Assembly: GCA_033439765.1 (NCBI GenBank)
Contig: JAULSN010000001.1
Location: forward strand, 4,650,001 to 4,714,000
From: Lasiosphaeria ovina
Taxonomy: Eukaryota > Ascomycota > Sordariomycetes > Sordariales > Lasiosphaeriaceae
Direction: 5' to 3'
DNA length: 64,000 bases
The notes under the pieces were generated by a model. It did not search any database, was not told the origin of the DNA, and worked only from the letters and a program-made list of their open reading frames with translations. Positions 9,653 through 20,835 of this stretch are shown one piece after another (positions within the stretch are counted from its first letter, which is position 1; each line of letters starts with the position of its first letter). Made by a program: the position numbers and the translations under genes.

Positions 9653-12161
9653 AGAAGTCTTAGGGTTTCTTCCAGCGACAAGAAGAGAAGGACTTCTAGC
9701 AAGATTCCGAGCTCGTTAAAAGATGAGTGGCACCACAAGACATCGAAGACGTCTCTGCCTTGGCAGAGAAAATTTTCTCAAACACTAGATGGACGTCCCG
9801 GTCAGTTAGGGCGAGGCTCTCTTCCAGCGAGAGGGGGTGCGTAGGTAGAACGGAACGTGGACCAACCAGAAAGGGGTTCCAGGCACGACACCGTGACTGC
9901 GGTCGCCAGCTCCATAAACCCCTGCGAGGTACCACCAGGACCCAGGTCTCACCTCGATCTTGATGCAGACGCTCCCGAGGTTTGGTGTCTAGGGAACTCT
10001 TACCAGGCTCCCCATGGGCAAGCGGTCGACTTCGCATCGCTTGACGACAACTCCATCATATCTAAGCTACCAAAGCTTCAACATCCCATTTTCCGCATCT
10101 CCAAGATGGCCCCTGCGTAGCACACTATAACACGGTAGGGCTGTAAAGGGGCTTGGAGGGTAGGGGAAGAACTGAGTCTCGCTAGGAGTCCCGCTGGGGG
10201 AAGGGGGGAGTGGTCATAGTTGGAGCCAAGAGCCTGCTTAGACCAATCGCGTCTCCTGTTCACCTGTTAATTTCGGCAACTCCTATACTCGATCGGGAAG
10301 GTCGAAAGGTCGAAAGCAAATAGCCGCGGCGATGGAAGAACGATAGAGCAGAGGCAGGTCAAATGTGCCTCAGACTCCAGAAACGAAAGAGAGGATGTGT
10401 CTGGGCTCGACAAGAAGTGAGCTCCCCGGGCACAATATAACGCCTGGTTTCTTGTTAGATTTTCCCCAGACTGTGACACGGCAGCAGCCACAGCACGGAT
10501 CCGTACAGGGAGGCATCTGGTTTGCAGCACATTCGATCGAGCTATACGCCGTAGCCGGCAGTCTTGCGGCATGGGTTCGAGGGCTGCCGCAAGACAGGCT
10601 CTCAGAGGTGCCAGCCAACTGTTCCTTTGCGGACAGACGATTCTGAATGGTCACACAATTCGCAGAGGTGCCTCTTATCTTGGTCGACCCAAATGAACTC
10701 TATCTGTACCACAAGAGACCGGAGGCGAGACGGGAGCTTATGTTGACGCTACACTACCCCAAACCTTTCTCGCCATATCAACCTCCATGGGTGCGATCGC
10801 AGCTGACTGGTGACAAGGAAGACGACACACGAACTTTCTGAAAAGGCTGCTTTCTGCAAAGTTCAGCTGACCCAACCTCTTCGCCCCTCCTTCAGGCCTG
10901 CAGAATATCGCCAAATAACGCCACACGGCGGTAACTGCTTCGAAGATGAGTTATGGTGACAATCAAACTCGACAAACCGCAGTCTTCATTCCAACAAAAA
11001 TTGCATTGGCAATTACAGCGATGCATCTTCGCTAATCCCCGTGATCGCAAGTCTTGGTCATCTTTCAGCTAGCAATGAGTTCAACTTGCAGTCATTATCT
11101 CCGCACAAGAAGGTGACGCAAACTCGGAAGCTGAAGTCGGGTTTGCCATGAAAACTCTTGGCGTTTTTGGCTGCGTCTAATATTGAAATAAACTCCAAGC
11201 ACATGCATGGCTTGCAGGAGAAGGTTGCAACGAAAAAGAGACAACACCGTTTTGGGATTGATCGCCTCCAGCATGATACATATCCTTGAACAGAGGGCAA
11301 ATGCCGCTGTCAGCGAGAACAAGATATCCAGGTCTATCATTGCATGGCCTGCTTCAATTGTGTGGCTAAGAAATTGGACTTGGTAACGAATTGGGATTGA
11401 AACTGAGATCATAAAGCACGGAGAATACGAAAGCCCCATAACTCCGAGAAACACACAACCAAAAAGACCAAAGTGCAAGGAGGAAGAGAAGAAGACCAAG
11501 CAACTGCCGAGCAGAAATATTGCAAGCCAGAACTTGGGCGTCAGTCATTGCCCATTGCGCGACTTATGACCTGGATCGCACAAGCGGATGGTACCCAATC
11601 GTCACGACACAACAAACATCCGAGTCCTGAAACCACACACCTTGTACGAACGCTGGAATCTTTGGGACCCTTGCGACTATCAAGCCCTTACTTATCCCCT
11701 TGAATCACGGGAGGCTGACGATCTATGGAATAGGTTGGACGGATACGGATATTCTTCGGTGGCGCCTGGCCAAGCGCGTCGGGGTCTTGACCTCGCCACG
11801 ATCGGAGTGGTATGATGTACCGAGCCCCTTCTATCGTCCCGGGGGCGGTGAGGAAGAGTCAGGGAGCTACGCTCTCGTTCCCCGTCCCAGACTCCTCGAG
11901 GGCTCTGCCTGGCAATGCTGCTGGCAGAGGCTCGGCTCCCTGGGATCTCGAAAGCCGGCCGCGCGGTGGTTATGAAGCCGGTGTCGTCGTTGTCTTCGTC
12001 GTCGTCTTCGCTGCTTCATCAAAACCCCCCGAGGATCAGCGCCTCCGTCGAGTGACGGATGATGTGGGCGGAGACATTCGAACGACAGACTATTAAGGAA
12101 GCCGAAAGACAGAGAAAAAAAAGGGAGACCTGAATGAACCATGCATACTATAATAAGGTAC
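9653..12161. other. Gene-poor spacer, possible unresolved exons at 9.7-10.1 kb
   Basis: Between 9700 and 10120 on the minus strand there are several splice-like signals (GTAAGA and GTGAGA donors, CGCAG acceptors), which may be upstream exons of the 8675-9562 gene. I could not assemble a convincing chain. A hydrophobic 134-aa minus frame at 11095-11499 is noted but unsupported. The stretch from about 10900 to 11600 looks lower in GC than its surroundings. Confidence 0.45.
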
Positions 12162-12647
12162 CTACCTGGCCACGTTCATATACAGAGATCCCGAGACACT
12201 GGAGTCGGTGTCAGGAGATGGGTGATTGGCTGAATGGCTCGCGTGTTCTGTTCGGCAGCTTCCATTCAAGAGAGCTCTGGCGGGCTGTCGACTAGCCCTG
12301 CGGGTGCTAGAGCCATGAGCTGGCAGCTCGTCCCGGGCGCTGTCGTTGCCGCTGCTGTTACTGCTACTAATGTTGCTGATGCTAGCATCGTAGTGCGGCA
12401 ACAGCTCAGTCTCTGCCAGTGGTGTCCCGAAACCCACCGAAATGTCAACAACCAGCTGATACTCGTTCTCGGGCGGGTCCAGAGCTGAGAAGAGCGAAGA
12501 CTGGAGATCGACTGTCTGCGGGTACGGAGCCCCGCCTTCGTCTACATCCCAGGGCAGAGAGAAGAAGACTTCGCTGGAATCGGCGCCGAAAATGTCGTGG
12601 TCGCCGATATGGTCAGTGTTGGCGTTCTGCGTGTTTATGGGGTCCAT
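12162..12647 (-). CDS. Hypothetical acidic Ser/Asn-rich protein, 3' structure uncertain
   Basis: ATG at 12647 opens a 161-aa frame that starts MDPINTQNANTDHIGDHDIF and is rich in Asp, Ser and Asn, with a small Arg patch (STRRASRQPAR). I know no family for it. The in-frame stop TAG at 12162 overlaps a good intron donor (AG|GTAGGT at 12166/12165). With a TTAATAG acceptor at 12090-12091 preceded by a strong pyrimidine tract, a 76-nt intron would fuse the frame to 11867-12089. That gives a 234-aa protein with a basic tail containing KQRRRRRRQRRHR, a plausible nuclear localisation signal. A shorter acceptor would add only about a dozen residues. The acidic body with basic tail would suit a nuclear protein, but this is inference. 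Confidence 0.45.
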   Translation of the reverse strand: MDPINTQNANTDHIGDHDIFGADSSEVFFSLPWDVDEGGAPYPQTVDLQSSLFSALDPPENEYQLVVDISVGFGTPLAETELLPHYDASISNISSSNSSGNDSARDELPAHGSSTRRASRQPARALLNGSCRTEHASHSANHPSPDTDSSVSGSLYMNVAR

Positions 12648-13974
12648 TGGAGAGCAGGGGCTGTGGGGTGCTTGAGAAGCAACGATTGGGAGACTACTGT
12701 GACTAAAGGGGTAGAAGGGTAAGAGGAGGTCTTTGAGACGGATTTTTTTGTTTTGTTTTGGTTTAGAGGAGTACCCAGGGGAAGAGGCGGGGGTGAGGGA
12801 ACCCGAGGTCTCTTGGACGCCAACGACGCTCGGCTCGAAGACGCTCCCTCCCGTTTCTTAAATACACAACACATGGCGACGAACACAGACACATACGCAG
12901 GCAAGCACGCTGGTGTCGCCATTTCACGACAGCAAGGCAACGGATCTAACCCTCGGCCCCTCCTTTCTCCCGTCACTACGCGCGCCTCTCGCTCACCGAA
13001 GATGTCCGATGTGCGCGTAACATGTGTACGATTGACTGGGAAGATGGTCGTGTCGTAGCATGGCGTGTCGCAAGAATAGGAGGAGGGGGTAATAGGGGGA
13101 GAGGGATGCTCGAGATCCGTTGTCGTGTGCCGTCCCGTGTCAGGTCGTGATGTCCCCTATCCGAAGCTCGTTCCGGCTCTCTCCACTTTCACCCTCCCGC
13201 TGGCAACATGGATAACCTCTCTTCAGAGGTGGGCCAACGGCTGGTAGCGGGCATCACGGGTCCGCTAACAGGGTCTTGGACACGGAGTTGCGCATATCCC
13301 CCTCGCTTCCCCCTGTTTTCCCCCTGGCCCATAACTCAAAAGGGAGAGACTTGCTGCGTGTGTATGTGCGACGCATTGCCCCCTCTTGAGAGATCCCCGG
13401 CCCTCTTGCGGTGCGGAGAGGAACGGAGCGTTCTGGAGAGCGAGACAAGAGCAAGGCAGCTAACCGCTCAGCTCCTCGGGCCCAGTATCGTCTTGTCGAG
13501 AGCGGGTCGAGGCTTTTCCGTACGACGGACGACTAGAGGCTGCATCGTCGCTTTCTTTCCTCTGTCTGCCTCGTTTGCTGCAAAAACGGAGATGCCGAGT
13601 CTTTTCGGACTTATGGTGGGTGGTCTCCCTTGCAGGCTTTGTTTATGTTTGCTTCTTGTATGCCCCATGCTGTGCCAGCAAAGATTCTCTGTGTGCTGAT
13701 ATTGTGTGAGTATCTATCTGTCTATGCATGCAGTCGGTGGCTTGTAGAACTGGAAAAGGGGAGGACTAGTTCTCGTTGGAACATCAAGTCAAGTGTACTG
13801 CGCCTACCTTGCCTTGACTCTGACACATACAGCCAGTACGCAGCCTCACGCTCTCAGAGCAATGGCTGTTGTTTTTACTCGGTTCCGCAGACAAGACATC
13901 ACGCGGGCTGCGCTTGGCTGCAGGAAACAAATATTGATACATGATCGATGGTACAGCTGGAGCAGGTAGGTACC

Positions 13975-13990
13975 GGCTGCCTTACCTACC
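13975..13990. repeat. Inverted TAGGTA motif pair (hairpin)
   Basis: GGTAGGTACC is followed after a short GC-rich loop by TTACCTACC (to about 13990), giving arms of eight bases. It is the same motif family as at 7407-7441 and 40580-40595. Confidence 0.7.
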
Positions 13991-15503
13991 TAGTTCCGTG
14001 CATACGGTACATCATACCACCGCGCGAGGCGGGTTCCAGGCAGCACGGCTTCCGTCTGTCCCTGCTTGTGACTTGCTTCTTGATGGTCCGGAACCTTTGC
14101 GCATCTGGAAGCCTCCACCGCCAGAGTCCCGGGGGCCGTAGGAATGGTACAAAAATGTGGAAACCTGGGTATTTTACTGACGGAGCCTACTAGGCAAGTC
14201 GTCCAAATGGTTTTCCACGGCCACATTCTGCCCTCTCACCCACACTTCACCATAGAGGCCTCTTGTGAGCATGATTATTACAACTGAGGCACATCGGCGA
14301 GAGAAAAAGGTATATTCTTGCACGAGAGCAACATGCCAAATTGATCAGATGGGATTTTCCTGCCGCTACGATTTATACCTCTATCAAAGCCGCCAAAGAA
14401 ATCAGAAACGGCGGAAATACAGCATTCTGCGTTTTTACAAACCATGTTTACAGATTGCAATAACCACATTCTCATTACTACACAAATAATCGCTTCAGTG
14501 CAGTGCGCTAGCTGAGATGAGAGTTTTGGCTGCTCGATAACCGCTGTGGCGCCTGCAGAGGTCCGAACGTAGACAGGTAGGCCTGCGGTGGAACCACCCC
14601 CAAAGAAAGAAAAAAAGGTCATCGATTCCCAGATTGCGCACGCTGTGGAGGGGAGCAAGGTCAGTCGATAGACCTAGAGGGGGCGGTTGGGAAGCAGCTA
14701 GGCCGACACATCCCCCCTTCTGTCTTTTACCCCTTATCAGAGCAAGAGACGCTCGCTGGGGAGGACGCATCCACCAGCGGCAACTCGTCCCACCGCCAGG
14801 CAAGCACGCGCCCTTTTTTCTCCTCTCACTCACTCCGAGCCTCTCGCTTCTTTTAGGCTGCCCGTGTTTTCTGACTTTACCTTTCGTAAAGCGATCCAAA
14901 AACGGAGCAACTTGTGGTTGGTACTGCTGGTACTGCTGCTGCCAGCCGAGTCTGGCCCCAGTAACCGTGCAACCAGCGCCATGGGTGTCTGCAGGATAGT
15001 GCAGTAAAGAAACGAGAGGAAAAGGGAAATGCTTTTGTTTCCCCTTCGTGCATGGAATAAACTAACTTGTCTGTCCGAGGTCCCCGAAGGGTGCTCCAGT
15101 AGTAGGAACAAGGAAGAAAAGGAACATCAAGGCTTTGAGGCTCTGCCGTCCCCTATTCGTCTCGTTGCACACCAGGGCCACAGTCCAAATACATCCTTCA
15201 TACGTACTCAAAGCCATCCACTGTACTGGGCAAAAACAAAAACAGGCAGACCAGATCAGAAGAGAGACGGAAAATGGGGGCGTGGAAATGGATAGCCGAT
15301 TCCCGGGACAATAGCTGAGAGGTTGGAAATGTAACTATGCACCAAATACACGAGGTAGATAACAGAGCAAAAACTACAACTCTACACAAAGAATGAGAGA
15401 GGAGAGAAACGTGGAGGAAGCTACGGAGCAGCAAATATGCCCTGCCAACAGCGAGGCTCTGCTCTGCGCCACACAGAAGGAGGCCAGGTCTAGTAGTGTA
15501 CAA

Positions 15504-15528
15504 TACAGTACAGTACAGTACAGTACAG
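15504..15528. repeat. (TACAG)5 pentanucleotide microsatellite
   Basis: Five exact TACAG units. Confidence 0.96.
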
Positions 15529-16445
15529 GACGTACATACGGCAAGTACCACTGCATTAGTCCAGGACAGAGCAACAGTACCGGCGCTGCCGCTGCTGCTA
15601 CCCGTGGTCTAGCCCTCTCGAGAATTTGTAGTTCTATTTTGTAAGGCGGTGGTGGTGGTGGTGGGGTGGTGGTAGCCCGTGGCTCTGGCAGAAAGTAGGT
15701 AGGCAAAGGTCTAAGACGAAATTGGGCAGATGCACATATACACACAGACATACATCTGTAAACTGCAGCTAGGATATACATTCAGACGGAAGGTAGTTGG
15801 CATTGCCGCACCGGCAGCGTGACGCACCACCGGTACGTAATAGGGGGCGTGTGTGGGGAGAGGAGAGGAATGTGGGGGCCAAGCCTATAAAACGGTTGTG
15901 GGAAAGAAAAGAAAAAGAAAAAAGGAAAAGGACTAAAAACGCTGAAAATGAGAAAAAGAAGCCTTGTGCTTTCACGATGGGTGGTGGTGGGAGGGGGGTG
16001 CCGCGCCGGCCGCACGTCGTCTCGTCGCACAAAAGGTGAATAACTGACTAGGGGAAGCTGCGCTGCCCATTTATGCAGGTTTGAGTGAACAAGGCAGAGA
16101 GAGAGATGGGGAGAGAGCCAGCTACCGCGCCGGAAAGAAAGGAGCTGCATCCGCCGTGTGTGTCAGGACGGACGACAAAAGTCAAAGTCGTAGGCAGATA
16201 CACCAATGCTCCCCCGAGACCCGAGAGGAGAAAGACATTAACGGAAGCCGTGTTATCATTATCAGATTAGGTGTCAAGATGTCAAGTCAAGGGGCACTGG
16301 GCCAACACAGGCGACAGATCCGCTGCTACACCAAGAGCCTGGAGAAAATCCCTAGGTAGTCTTGGAGAGAAACAAACTGGGCATGTCCCCACGGGGTAGA
16401 GAACAATGTATTTCTGTCTATCTGTATGTGCATGCAGTATGTAGA

Positions 16446-16470
16446 GCACAGCACAGCACAGCACAGCACA
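16446..16470. repeat. (GCACA)5 pentanucleotide microsatellite
   Basis: Five exact GCACA units in the 3' flank of the small gene at 16664-17144. Confidence 0.96.
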
Positions 16471-16663
16471 GGCCAGAGCCACAACCGCCAAAACTGGCAC
16501 AAGACAGAATTAGCAGAGGTAAACTAGGTACATAACTAGGCAGGCAAGCAAGCCACTTCAGAAACTGCGCAGCATGCAGCATATCTAGCATAACCGTTCC
16601 CAAGCAGCCACCGCGGACCACCGTTCCATGTCCCGCCAGCCACAGCCACCTCTCCGTCGTGGA

Positions 16664-17144
16664 CTACATCATCCACACACATTCACCATCGGCTCCACCA
16701 GAAGGGTATGGCGATGGTGGCGGTGGTTCGGCCGTTGATTTGCCTCCGAGGATGGCCCTCAGCGTCTCCCTGGCAGCTTTCCGGTGCTCCTGGATCGACA
16801 GCTCGGCGTCAGTCGTGTGCTCTTCCCTCCTGCGCCTCTCCAGCTGCAGGGCCCTCACGAAATCGAGCGTGCGGTCGTCTTCTTGAGTGCACCGGTTCAG
16901 CGCGGTTATGGCCGCCTCGAAAGGGCTGGCCCCCCCCCCCTCCTCGCTCCCCTTTCGGCGGTCGGTGCTGGTCATGGACGGGGGAGCTACTTGGGCTGGT
17001 TTGTCAGCACTCCACGGGAAGACTGGAACGGGCGCGCACACCTTTGGTGAACTGTGCCAGACACCAGTACTGGAAGCAGCAGCAAAGGTACTCTCGTGCT
17101 GTTGAACCGAGGTGGCGAGGATAGTAGTCTCCAAACCATCGCAT
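16664..17144 (-). CDS. Small conserved-looking Cys-rich/helical protein (two exons)
   Basis: Exon 1 is 17042-17144 (ATG at 17144) and begins MRWFGDYYPRHLGSTAREYL, followed by a Cys/aromatic segment with three consecutive Cys and a further Cys (positions about 21-28). The intron is 16996-17041 (46 nt, GTGTGC donor, CTGAC branch, CCAG acceptor). Exon 2 is 16664-16995, ending in TAG; the total is 144 aa. A competing AGTAG acceptor nine bases downstream would also keep the frame. Exon 2 encodes a long charged helix including FVRALQLERRRREEHTTDAE and EHRKAARETLRAIL, with a Pro-rich tail. The single frame that runs straight through the intron starts from TTG and is a modelling artefact. The texture suggests a conserved small protein, but I cannot name the family. 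An 11-base G run in exon 2 (16930-16940, encoding Gly-Gly-Gly-Ala) is prone to slippage. Confidence 0.6.
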
Positions 17145-18321
17145 CGCGGGTCAGGATTGGGATCGTCGAGGATCGCGTTTTTATATATTCAGCGCTCACA
17201 ACGGCTCTCGCAAACACGAACGAGATTGATGCCCAACCTGGCCCGCCGAGACAGCTAGATATCAGCCTGTCACGATGCCGCATCCTGCAACGGGGGGGGG
17301 GTCTGGCAGCCAACTTGCCTCAGACAGCTCGGAAGCCTCACCAGCTTTTCACCGGTGCATGGCTGAGACAAAAGTGGTCAGTCAGTCCAGACGCCAAAGA
17401 GGACAGAACAACCCAAAAACTGCACTTATCACCAATCTAAAGAAGCCATGTCATCATCCCTGGTTGGAATGCGGCAGCGAGTGTGAGAGAAAAAGAATAA
17501 AGGGGCCGAAAGCAGCACCGACATGCGCTTGGCTCTTGCTGTCGCTCGGATCATGGAGGCGCCAATGCACAGCATCGCGGGCAGCATCACAACCATCACA
17601 ACCCTCGTCCGGATTGGTCTAAAAGACAAGCGGAAGCATGCCGGCGAGCTTGGCGACATTCACGTGAGTAGTGAGCATAGCCGGGTTCCGAAGCACGAAG
17701 GGCAGTGGAGGGGCGCTAGCAGCCCGAAGAAAAGAGCGAGTCGGTGTTGATGCCCTGCGCTGCGGTATGTCAAGCAGCTCAAGCAAGCAACGCATGCAGA
17801 CGCGAGGCACGTGAAGTTTGGGCTGGCTGGGAGAGTGGGTGGGGGGAGGATGGGGGTGGTGATGGCTAACGGTTTTATCGTTCAAGCTGCATGCAGTGTA
17901 TGTGCCAGGCATCCATTCCTAGGGCTGCGCAAGTTCCGCGCCATGTGGCTGCAGTCTCGGCCTAAACACGAACATGGTTGAAGAGTTAGGCACCTAGTGG
18001 CTGGCTAGAGGCCTCCTCACCGGGCAGCAAGCTGGTCGAGGCTCAATGTGATGTTGACTGGACGTAAAGTCCAGAGTGCCCGAGATGAGCAGGCAAGGCG
18101 GAGAAACGGAGGGGAAAGGCTCCAGGTCGACCTCACGGACTCGCAACACGGCAGGTAAATCGTTAGATGCTGATATAATTACAGGCACTAATAGGTTAGT
18201 AGACATGAGATTTCATCCGAACGGCCGGCGCAGTCATTAGACAGCAACAGAAATAATCCAGCCACTCTTTCGCACCCACCCAAGCCGGGGGCGAGACCGG
18301 GGCTTCGTAATGGCAGCCTTG
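17145..18321. other. Intergenic between small gene and quinolinate phosphoribosyltransferase
   Basis: It contains a TATATA-like stretch near 17180-17187, about 40 bp upstream of the small gene's ATG on the minus strand, and a 10-base G run near 17291-17300. No coding region is recognised. Confidence 0.5.
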
Positions 18322-19304
18322 CTAACTCGACACCTCGGGGCTTTCCTCCTTGTCTAAGTTAATCTTGAGGGAGAAGTCAACGTGTTGTACGCCTTGGTGA
18401 ATTGAACTTGTTGACAGGATGTCGACGTCTGAAGGACCGTGGTCAGCGGTGGAACTAGCGCGGGGATTCGGTCGAGCTCAAACATACCGTTGCAAACATA
18501 CAGCTCGGCGTTGTCCTCGGTCAGGCCGCCCGAGACCTCGAGCAGGAAGTACTTCTTACCGCTCCATCTCTCCTTTAGGCTTTTAGCCGCCACCTTAACG
18601 CCGGGGCCAGTGAAGTTGTCCAGCATGACGATGTCGGCGCCGGCAGCGATGGCCTCGTCGGCCTCCTCCTCGCTCTGGACTTCGACTTCGACCTTTAGAC
18701 TGAAGCCGCCAGCTGCCTTGGCGGCCTTGACCGCCTGCGTAATGCTTCCGCGGCTCCAGACATGGTTGTCCTTGAGCATTGTCATTGTGCTCAGGTCCAT
18801 GCGGTGCGTGTCGGCGCCGCCGATCAGCATGCCGTACTTTTCAACGAGGCGGAATCCGGGGGTCGTCTTGCGGGTGCCGGCGAGAATGCCCTTGTAGCCG
18901 GCACTCCGCAGGTTGACGATTAGGCGGCGGCTCTTGGTGGCGATGCCGGAGCAGCGGGCGAGGATGTTGAGGGCGACGCGCTCGCCCTCGAGCAGGCCGC
19001 GGGCGGGGCCGGTGACCGTGGCCAGAGCTGTCTTGCCGCCGTGCGTCTCAATGTGGGAGCCCTCGCCGGCGTGCCACTCGACGGTGCAGCCGCACTGGGT
19101 GAAGACCTCGGTGAAGAAGGGGATGCCGGCCAGGATGCCCGGAGACTTCCCCCACAGAGTAGCCGTGCGCGCGTGGTTTCCGACGACAAAGCCGCCCACG
19201 TCAAACGACGGCGTGTCCTCGGCGAGCCATGCCGTGATCTGCGTCTTCCACGACACGGGCAGGATGTGCTCCAGCGAGCCGTGATCAAGCACGTTCTCAA
19301 TCAT
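18322..19304 (-). CDS. BNA6: Quinolinate phosphoribosyltransferase (nicotinate-nucleotide pyrophosphorylase, carboxylating)
   Basis: It joins quinolinate and PRPP to give nicotinate mononucleotide, CO2 and pyrophosphate, the entry step from the kynurenine pathway into NAD. Exon 1 is 18488-19304 (only in-frame ATG after an upstream stop at 19314-19316). The intron is 18429-18487 (GTATGT donor, TTCAG acceptor). Exon 2 is 18322-18428. The splice restores [20 protein letters not shown]; reading through the intron would give a false C-terminus. The product is 307 aa, normal for the family. Motifs seen are [10 protein letters not shown] (143-152), [10 protein letters not shown] (162-171) and KDNH (178-181) for substrate binding, then EVEVQ (206-210), MLDN (227-230) and EVSGG (256-260) on the barrel strands. 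The gene is divergent from the RCC1-type gene, with 1.5 kb between the start codons. Confidence 0.97.
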
Positions 19305-20835
19305 GGCCGGTCGCTAAAGAAGTATGATGCTAAGCGAAGAAGCCGACTACCTTGTCGTTTTGGGTGCTGGTCTTTTCTTGTCTTTCGGGTCGAGTGGCAC
19401 CTCCTGAGTAGACGTTTGGTCTCTGTTAACAAGAAATCACAAGGCTTCAGGTTCTAATTCTTCCCCGCGAGTCCGATTTCTGGCTGGGAGACGGTGCTGG
19501 CAGGAGGAGTGGGGGGGTCGTCGTGATGAGTGGAGATCACGAGATGGAGATGGATGGAGACGGGAGTGAGGGGGAGAGGGGCGCGCTCGATTAGAGATGC
19601 ATTGGCAAGTCTCCATCTTTACCGCTCGCTGGCCTGGCCTGGCCTGGCCTGGCCTGGACTGGAACTACATTTAGTTATCCGTAGCTCCTTCCCGCTGCCG
19701 CGTTGGAAAAGGTCCACAAATCCGAACGGGCGCGGAAAGCGACTGCTCGTCTTAGGTTATGCCGCTCTCACCAGACATCAGAAATGGAAGGCGAAACACT
19801 TGGTGGCCGCTTCGACCCCGCTGATTCGGCATCGCGCCTCCCCCAGTTTAGGCCGTTGGTTGCCGCTTCCAATTGCGCCACACAGTGGAATGACTCTCTA
19901 GCTTCAACGGCGCAACTTGGCGCTGACTCCTTCACCCTTTCCTCGCAATGACAGTGCACATCAAATGCGTGCATACAGTGCACTTTGCAGCGTGCAATGA
20001 TGGAATTTTACGAGGCTCGATAAAGCACACAATCAGAGACAAGAGAAGCAGGGTTCGACAACTGGCTGCAGAGTGTTGATGTTAGGTTGTTGGTGCCGGG
20101 TCTTTGTTACACCACACTTAACCCCAACCCCATCCATCATCAATTAACTCATCCAAGCCCAATTCTCTGACCCTATTTGACGACGTGGAAACCGCAATGA
20201 GCCGCATAACGACACCATTGGATGCCAGCTCTGGGTCGCTTTGCCGAAAGACTCTCTCTGCGCAATATGTCCCTGTATTCGTCAATCGGCTCGAACCTAC
20301 GTCTTATGGGTCATGGGCCGGGTGGATGACGACGACGACGACGACGATGGTGATCCTGACATAGCTCAGCCGGCACTAGTTCAAGGCCTTGGTTGGAGTC
20401 AAACAGTCTCTTCGAGAGCCCGCTCAATGGTAATGGTTTGTTTGCTGGCTGCGTTGACATCACCGATGTGGACGGCATCGCCATTTTTTGGAATTGGTAG
20501 ACTTGTGGTCTGTGGGACTCAGGTGGCTGCCATTGACGACCTCCAGCCAGTCCCTAAGAGTAGCCCTGGCTTTTGCCTGGCCTGGCCTGGTCATGAAGGC
20601 AACAAGAGTATCTGCCTGATGAAGTCCAAAACCTGCAGAAAAAAGCATACTTCCTTTCCTATCCCGGAATTCCTTGGACCGGCAAACGGCTGCCTGCGTA
20701 TCCCGTGACTCACCAATTCCCTCCCTGCCTACCTGCTTGAGTGCCGTTTGATATTTGATATCAGCAAACAAAAAGCTGCTCCTTTCAACTTACCTCAAGT
20801 CAGCAGTCGGAACAATCTCCCTTCACCAAACCGAG
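19305..20835. promoter_or_regulatory. Divergent intergenic region between BNA6 and the RCC1-like gene
   Basis: This spacer should hold both promoters. It contains a (TGGCC)n tract close to the BNA6 side and a (GAC)n-rich stretch near 20326-20346. Individual factor sites cannot be assigned with confidence. Confidence 0.5.
19630..19657. repeat. (TGGCC)5 pentanucleotide microsatellite
   Basis: Five TGGCC units plus a partial unit, about 330 bp upstream of the BNA6 start codon. Confidence 0.95.

Larger units (their letters stand above)
12648..16663. other. Long intergenic interval, no convincing gene
   Basis: Frames of 100-160 aa occur on both strands, but none has a recognisable domain. Most are Cys/Arg/Ser-biased translations of repeats or pyrimidine tracts. 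Structured elements are a hairpin-forming GGTAGGTA...TACCTACC at 13975-13991 and two 5-bp tandem repeats. Confidence 0.5.

Noticed and set aside
11095..11499. Hydrophobic 134-aa minus frame suggesting a membrane protein
   Set aside because: Lies in a lower-GC patch where Phe/Leu codons are frequent by chance; no ATG or splice partners found.
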